Shown one piece after another: positions 58,683 to 64,000 of a stretch of 64,000 nt of DNA. Every line of letters starts with the position of its first letter. The first letter of the stretch is position 1. Origin of the DNA: Oncomelania hupensis (lineage: Eukaryota > Mollusca > Gastropoda > Littorinimorpha > Pomatiopsidae); contig CM072514.1 of assembly GCA_036898135.1 (NCBI GenBank), forward strand, positions 83,834,122 through 83,898,121, written 5' to 3'. The notes beneath the pieces are model-generated. The model was not told the origin of the DNA. It saw only the letters and a list, made by a program, of their open reading frames with translations, and searched no databases. A program made the translations under genes and the position numbers.

Positions 58683-58688
58683 CTGATA

Positions 58689-58767
<79 letters not shown>
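58647..58767. repeat. (ATG)n array, left
   Basis: ATG repeats with one ACTGATAATG break at about 58681-58692. Confidence 0.95.
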
Positions 58768-58768
<1 letters not shown>

Positions 58769-59341
58769 ATTACATTACATGCTTATTGCTTTAGGTCCAG
58801 CGGACTCTTCCGAGCCAAATCAGGACCGGACAACCCTTGATCCGCATAAAAGATCTGCTGAAACAACCCTAGAGGTAAAACTGAAAGCTTTCCACCAGCC
58901 AGTCACTTTACAATAAAGACATCTCACGCAGGGGACGCTGAGGCTGTACTCTAATTTATCGAACCCCCGTTTACAAAAACACAATAGAATACAAACATCA
59001 TTATAAATTATCAACAAAACATATACATATAAAATGCCTACATTGCTAAATAATAACATCATAGGAAGCCCTAGTGACCACCTGGCAGAAAGCGTCCAAT
59101 ATTCCCAAGCTGATCCAACAGACCTCATACACAAATAAGGAGTCTTGTCCCGGAAGAGTTTTCAAGAAAAAAGGTAGGGGACCGGTCTAGCGAAGAAGAA
59201 GATAGTATAGCAGATTGATAGAACAGAGCAGGAATGAGAAAGAGCAAATGAGAAAGACAGCGACAGCGGGAATTTAAAGCACTAAATTTCCAGAAAGTGG
59301 GGATACTATTCATACTGAACCCCCCGGCACCCCAACGGGGG
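58768..59341 (-). mobile_element. Family B retroposon, 5'-truncated, between two ATG arrays
   Basis: Follows family B from the CCGCTGGACC end (minus-strand 3') to the CCCCGTTGGGG region. The tail is a GTAATGTAAT type, as at 38945. Both flanking ATG arrays carry the same ACTGATAATG break. Confidence 0.85.
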
Positions 59342-59342
59342 A

Positions 59343-59383
<41 letters not shown>

Positions 59384-59389
59384 CTGATA

Positions 59390-59465
<76 letters not shown>
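59342..59465. repeat. (ATG)n array, right
   Basis: ATG repeats with an ACTGATAATG break at about 59382-59393, a match to the left array. Confidence 0.95.
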
Positions 59466-59468
<3 letters not shown>

Positions 59469-59605
59469 TTTTCGAAACGCCTAATCTTGACAGCTCTAAG
59501 CGCGTTCAAAAACTATACAATAACACAAACAAAGCATTGTAACAAAGACAATAATAAAGATTCAAGCAGATTTTTAAAAATAACAACCAGGGTATATGTG
59601 GATCT

Positions 59606-59609
<4 letters not shown>
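59466..59609. other. Unassigned AT-rich spacer
   Basis: May be SINE-related (compare 22323-22400) but the match is short. Confidence 0.35.
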
Positions 59610-59672
<63 letters not shown>

Positions 59673-59676
59673 GTGT

Positions 59677-59717
<41 letters not shown>

Positions 59718-59765
59718 AAGAAAGACAGACAGACACAGGGACAGACTGGCAGACAGACTGACAGA
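59610..59765. repeat. (GT)n, (GA)n and CAGA microsatellite
   Basis: GT repeats at 59610-59693, GA repeats to 59716, then CAGACAGACTG units. Confidence 0.95.
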
Positions 59766-59779
59766 CCTATTTAAGTATG

Positions 59780-59781
59780 AA

Positions 59782-59861
<80 letters not shown>

Positions 59862-60241
59862 AAGATGCTATATACGCGCCTTTCCCCAAATCAGTCAGGC
59901 TCAAAGCGCGGCGATCTATACCAACATACACACTCACTTGTCTCATCCACCCTCACAGACACCAAACATACATCCATCACACAAATGGTGTAAAGGCAGG
60001 GAGATCCCTATTAGAAGACGGAAAGAAAATCGAATTTTTATTTTTGAAATTTGTAGACTATATTGATTGCGTCCTGTACCATTATTGAAGGGGAGGGAGG
60101 AAACCGGAGTGCCCGGAGAAAACCCTCGGTGACCTCAATAGTCTCGTACCTAAGTCACAAACATTCGCCCCTTGCTGGAATCGAACCCGCGACCTTCGGC
60201 ATAGGAAACCGGCGACTAATCCACTGCGCCACGAGGCCACA
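59780..60241 (-). mobile_element. tRNA-derived SINE with (ATT)n tail, minus strand
   Basis: The minus strand begins GGCCTCGTGGCGCAGTGGAT (A-box) and has GCGGGTTCGATTCC (B-box). A body containing TTTTCTCCGGGCACTCCGG follows, then a 3' domain GATCGCCGCGCTTTGAGCC...GGCGCGTATATAGC and an ATT tail of about 80 bp (59780-59860). About 460 bp including the tail. Confidence 0.85.
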
Positions 60242-60639
60242 TAGGTTATATACGGCCTCTTTCGTTCGTGGGTAAAGCGGCAGGGATAGGAGGTGAGTGA
60301 GATCGAGAGGAGGAGGAGGGCGAGAGGGAGTGCGGTGTGGGTGGGTTGCTATGGTGGGGGTCTATAGAGAGCTTTGTAACCATTTTCTCACATCCAAGTC
60401 AGTGATAACCTACAAAAAAAACCACGTCTATTGATCTACTAAAGGTCGACCCCAGTAAACAATGAATCGTTTGAACAATGCTATTGGACGCTGTCTAACG
60501 TTTACAAAACATAATTCGATTTCGATTTCCGTCTTCTCAAAAGCGACTTGTACTACATGTTGGAGTGATGAATAATTATTTTATGTAGTTGTTGTTGTGT
60601 GTAGGAGTGCCTGTACCATGTGAGCCGGTATATTGGTTA
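60242..60639. other. No feature recognised
   Basis: No coding domain or repeat family assigned. Confidence 0.45.
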
Positions 60640-60718
60640 CAGATCGCCGCGCTTTGAGTCTGATTTATGAATAAGGCGCGAATAGCATCCAATAATAATA
60701 GTATTATTATGATTAAAC
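60640..60718 (+). repeat. SINE 3' domain fragment
   Basis: GATCGCCGCGCTTTGAGTCT and GGCGCGAATAGC followed by short AAT repeats, matching the 3' domain of 59780-60241 in opposite orientation. Confidence 0.7.
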
Positions 60719-60948
60719 ACGGATTATTCATGAAAGAGGACTTCAGTTTCTAATGCTGATGAATACAGTGACAGGAGTTTATAACCGCCAATGATGACCT
60801 CCATCACGTCATGATTGTGTTTGCTTGATTGAATCATTCATTCCTTAATTCGATGGGTTGATTGGATTCTTACATACATGCAGCGCGATCAGACAGCTGT
60901 ATACAAGCATTCATCATTGTCATCATCATGATCAGATCATGAGCATGC

Positions 60949-60987
60949 ATGATATTCTTCTTCTTCTACTTCTTCTTCTTCTTCTCC

Positions 60988-61082
<95 letters not shown>

Positions 61083-61123
61083 TACCGTCTTTTGTTTCTT
61101 CTTCTTTTCTCATTTTCCTCCTT

Positions 61124-61194
<71 letters not shown>

Positions 61195-61195
61195 C
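60949..61195. repeat. (CTT)n and (ATC)n microsatellites
   Basis: CTT repeats at about 60955-60987, ATC repeats at 60988-61083 and again at 61126-61192. Poly-Ile, poly-His and poly-Ser frames here are repeat artefacts. Confidence 0.97.
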
Positions 61196-61259
61196 ATGTT
61201 CTCGTTCTTCATGTTCTTCTTTCTGTCCCTCTTTTTTCTTTCTTTTTTTTTTAGGGGGG

Positions 61260-62825
61260 TGTCACGTGGGGTTTATGGGCTCTGCACAATGGAATTATGG
61301 ACCCTCACGTTTATTCGGTGGGAACTGCTAGTAAGTCACCCTATGAATTACTTTAATAAATTTATTTGTTTAGCTCGTTCTGTGTTAAGGTTGGGGTACA
61401 GAAATAGATAGAAAAATGGTAAAAGATTACTGTCACACTAGCTTTCACACGGCTATGAATCATATGTAGTCCAGCCACTTGATAACAGTTAAAATCACAC
61501 ATTTATTTCTTCTACTCTATACAAGATTCTCTAAGTACTAATCTAACTTAAAAAGTCTCAGTCACTGCTAATAGTTCGATCGCTGATAGTCTAGGCAGCT
61601 GTTTTTCTTCCTCGGGCACTTGCTATAATATTTCATGTAGATTTGGACTACTGTGGTCCGTTTTACAGTTTCTGAAGAGTTGGACTACTGTGGTCCTGCT
61701 ATGATCAGTTTAAGTTCACCTTCGCCTTATGCACTTAACTTTCTGATGGTGCGGTCGAAGTCCTTCTGTGAGGTAGCTTCTGGTCCACCTTTGTCGTTGT
61801 GTAGTTGGGTTCCCTTGCCACGCTGTGGGGTCTGACAGGGTGTTTCGTCGGGTAGCTCCTTCCGTCTTGTGCGGTAGAGTCTCCTCGACCAACTAGTCGT
61901 TTCTGTGGAGTGGGGTGCACAGGATAGCTCGGGATAGCTCGGGATAGCTCGCCTGCTCGTCTGGAATATAAGAGACGAAATTCTGCACAACCCTGAATAA
62001 TCGGTTTGTGCAGAGCGTCTCACTGAAAGCCAAGTAGCCCTCAGTGATAGCTCCACATCTCTATACATAAGCGACGAACATTCTGCTACTTCCGGGTTCC
62101 ACTGGAATCTCACTCTAAATTCCTATACATACATAAATATAAATCGTGGCTAACTATACACATCCAGAATTAATAATATTATAAACATTCACGGGTACAG
62201 CCACTGGTCTGCAAACATATATATAAGTTAAACAACAGTGGTTCCGTACGGGATACAACATGGCGGCGCAACCGGTCGTGTTTCACCTCGTGGTCGGCTC
62301 TTTCACGTGGTACGGCAAATTCGGATTAACAATTCACATTTATGCATAGCAAATTCTTCAAACATAATTTCAACAATAATATAAATATATCACGATGAAA
62401 CAGAAGGGTGTTCATTTACCTGTTTGACAAGTTCAGGCCCGTGGTGGCTTGATAGAATTCTAAGATTCTAACGTCCTGCTTCCTGGTCTATGAGTGAAGA
62501 GATTTCTCTGTCAGCTTTCTAGCTGTTAACACTTCGGTGTATTCCTCCCAACTGACCAAAGATAAGCTAGGTTTGGACCCAGTCAAACTGGCTCGAACCG
62601 CTTTGCGTAAGCTCCCATTGGTTAAAATGTTTACGACTCTCGTAATTACGATGATGTCATGGCCTCAGCCAGCGTCAACTATCACTGTGTGTATGATCGG
62701 CAGTATGCTACCGCTACGCTTGATTACTTTCATCGTCTGCTCCTAACTTTGAAATTCTAATATTATATATACTAACCAAGCTAAATATTAAAATAAGCAG
62801 AGTTAATACTAGCCAGTTCGTGACA
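61260..62825 (-). repeat. 3' LTR of element C, family C (1566 bp)
   Basis: The minus strand begins TGTCACGAACTGG and ends CCACGTGACA. The element C coding region and a polypurine tract lie directly upstream on that strand. Collinear with the three solo LTRs of family C in this window. Confidence 0.88.
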
Positions 62826-62838
62826 GGCTCCCTCAACT
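62826..62838 (-). other. Polypurine tract of element C
   Basis: The minus strand reads GTTGAGGGAGCC directly before the TGTCAC start of the LTR. Confidence 0.6.
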
Positions 62839-62992
62839 GAAAAAAGGCGATGACTACTGGATTCGACCTTTTTCTACTACAGTGCCTAGTTTAACGCTGC
62901 ACTATCCTAGGGTCCTATTTACAAACTAAGTAAGTTGCTCTACCTGAGCTGCAATGCTGTGCCAGGTAGCTATGGACACTAGTGACAGGGTA

Positions 62993-63640
62993 TTACTGGG
63001 CGGGGACGAATTCTGGTGCTGTGGCCCTTAGTTGTGTTGGGTGGGCGACAGCTGCTGTGTCCTCCACGAGATGGCGACTGAGGTAGTCGGCTCCGTGGTT
63101 CTCTTTGCCGGGGATGTACTCGATTTGGAATGAGTATGCCTGAAGGGTGAGTGCCCATCGCATCAGGCGAGAGTTCAAAGACTTGGAGGCTGCCAGGAAC
63201 GATAGTGGTTGATGGTCCACCTGAACTGTGAAGTGGGTCCCATACAGGTAGAGTTGAAACTTCTGTATGGCCCAGACTAGTCCAAGGCATTCTTTCTCCG
63301 ACGTGGCGTAGTGGGTCTCGGCGGGTCTCAATTTTCTGCTGGCGTAGGCGACAGGGAATAGCGTCTCTGCATTCTTGGGGTCGCGCTGTAGCAGTACTGC
63401 TCCGAGGCCTAAGTCGCTTGCGTCGGTGCGAAGAACGAATGGCTGAGTCAAATCGGGTAGGTGGAGTACTGGCGCCGATGTCATTCTGTCCTTGAGTGTT
63501 TGGAATGCTGTCTCGCATTCCGCTGTCCAAACTACTTTGTCCGGGGCGATTTTCCGGGTTCCATTTGTCAGTGGTACGGCGATGCTGTTGTAGTTGTGGA
63601 TGAGCTTCTTCCGCGATGGCGATAGCCATCCATGTGTGTG
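62993..63640 (-). pseudogene. RT thumb and RNase H of element C
   Basis: The minus strand reads LIHNYNSIAVPLTNGTRKIA and VVWTAECETAFQTLKDRM (RT thumb and connection), then RNase H. The four acidic positions are visible: LRTDASDLG, SEKECLGLVWA, VQVDHQPL and HGADYLSR. The frame ends at a stop at 62993. It is offset by one base from the integrase frame just upstream, so the deletion that removed the RT palm also broke the frame. RNase H itself looks intact. Confidence 0.85.
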
Positions 63641-63998
63641 GGCCGGGGGTCGCTGGTCGGTCCGTGTATTTCTTGAGGAGATTGATGTGGTGGTATCGGG
63701 CTCTCCCGTTCACCTCTACTTGGTAGACTGTCTTGGATTTCTTGGCAGTCACCCGGTACGGTCCTCTCCAAGCGATGTCCAGCTTGTTGGTTCCACTTGG
63801 AAGTAAGAGTAGCACTTGATCGCCGACTTGCAGTTCTCTGTCCTTCGCGTGGCGGTTGTAGTACTTCGCCTGACGGGCTCTTGCCTTCTTCAGTGCTTCA
63901 CCAGCTTTCTTCCACGTTGCTTTGAGGGTTTCCTGCAGGTCTGCGACGTACTTGGTGGCACCTCTTGGTGTGTCGTCTATCTTGGCCTCCGTCCAACT
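63620..63998 (-). pseudogene. Integrase C-terminus of element C (partial)
   Basis: Open from the window edge. It carries ARARQAKYYNRHAKDRELQV, GDQVLLLLPSGTNKL, the GPY/F module (WRGPYRVTAKKSKTVYQVEV) and YHHINLLKKYTDRP, all typical of Ty3/Gypsy integrase ends. After MAIAIAEE the sequence switches to RT thumb DNA in another frame. The catalytic core of integrase lies beyond the window. Confidence 0.85.
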
Positions 63999-64000
63999 TC

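Larger units (their letters stand above)
61260..64000 (-). mobile_element. Ty3/Gypsy LTR retrotransposon, element C (runs off window end)
   Basis: The minus strand reads, from the window edge, integrase C-terminus, RT thumb, RNase H, polypurine tract and 3' LTR. The 5' half, including gag, is outside the window. Integrase lies before RNase H and the RT palm between them is missing. Confidence 0.88.

Noticed and set aside
60858..61331. 157-codon frame rich in His, Leu and Ser
   Set aside because: Driven by CTT and ATC microsatellites.

Overview
This window reads as intergenic DNA from an animal nuclear genome. The SINE and LINE types, the Ty3/Gypsy elements and the many long microsatellites fit a lophotrochozoan, probably a gastropod or other mollusc; that taxon is an inference. 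I found no convincing host gene, no functional tRNA or rRNA gene, and nothing bacterial. Almost everything that can be explained is transposable-element DNA, much of it nested, and many insertions can be dated relative to each other from target-site duplications (TSDs).

Three Ty3/Gypsy LTR elements give the main coding content. Element A (start of window to 5265, + strand, 636-bp LTR) has one 1172-codon Gag-protease-integrase frame. Element B (24397-32075, - strand, LTRs of about 2.03 kb, TSD ATCTA) has a 1028-codon frame. Element C (61260 to window end, - strand, 1.57-kb LTR) shows the integrase tail, RT thumb and RNase H. In all three, integrase lies upstream of the RT/RNase H part (the Gmr1-like order), and all three have lost the RT palm through internal deletion. 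A and B nevertheless look young, since their LTR pairs are nearly or fully identical over the parts that can be compared. Solo LTRs of family A (17636-18234, 56857-57480) and family C (5686-7131, 9903-10810, 36071-37523) are also present.

Non-LTR elements: an I/Jockey-like LINE with an intact RT-RNase H frame (47874-50020) sits inside a hAT transposon (46733-50490). A rearranged relative lies at 23467-24215. A second LINE with a GGATA-repeat tail (53182-55362) has six shorter 3' fragments elsewhere. CR1/L2-like remnants lie at 17200-17465 and 42225-43175, and the end of a Penelope-like element at 44338-44950. A non-coding retroposon of about 705 bp, here called family B, occurs at least nine times. 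It is flanked by 11-13 bp TSDs and its 3' end resembles the 3' UTR of the I-like LINE. Several SINE families occur, one of which combines a tRNA-like A box with a 5S rRNA-like promoter (41198-42207).

DNA transposons: the hAT (TSD TAATG), a hAT-like non-autonomous element (37685-38736), a Tigger/pogo-like element with a 29-residue CENP-B-like start (19404-20683), a Harbinger-like MITE (11865-12559) and a 253-bp MITE with a degenerate TTAGGG core inside the Penelope fragment. Simple repeats include three (TATC)n blocks totalling about 0.74 kb at 21990-23180. The remaining intervals are AT-rich sequence with no recognisable feature.
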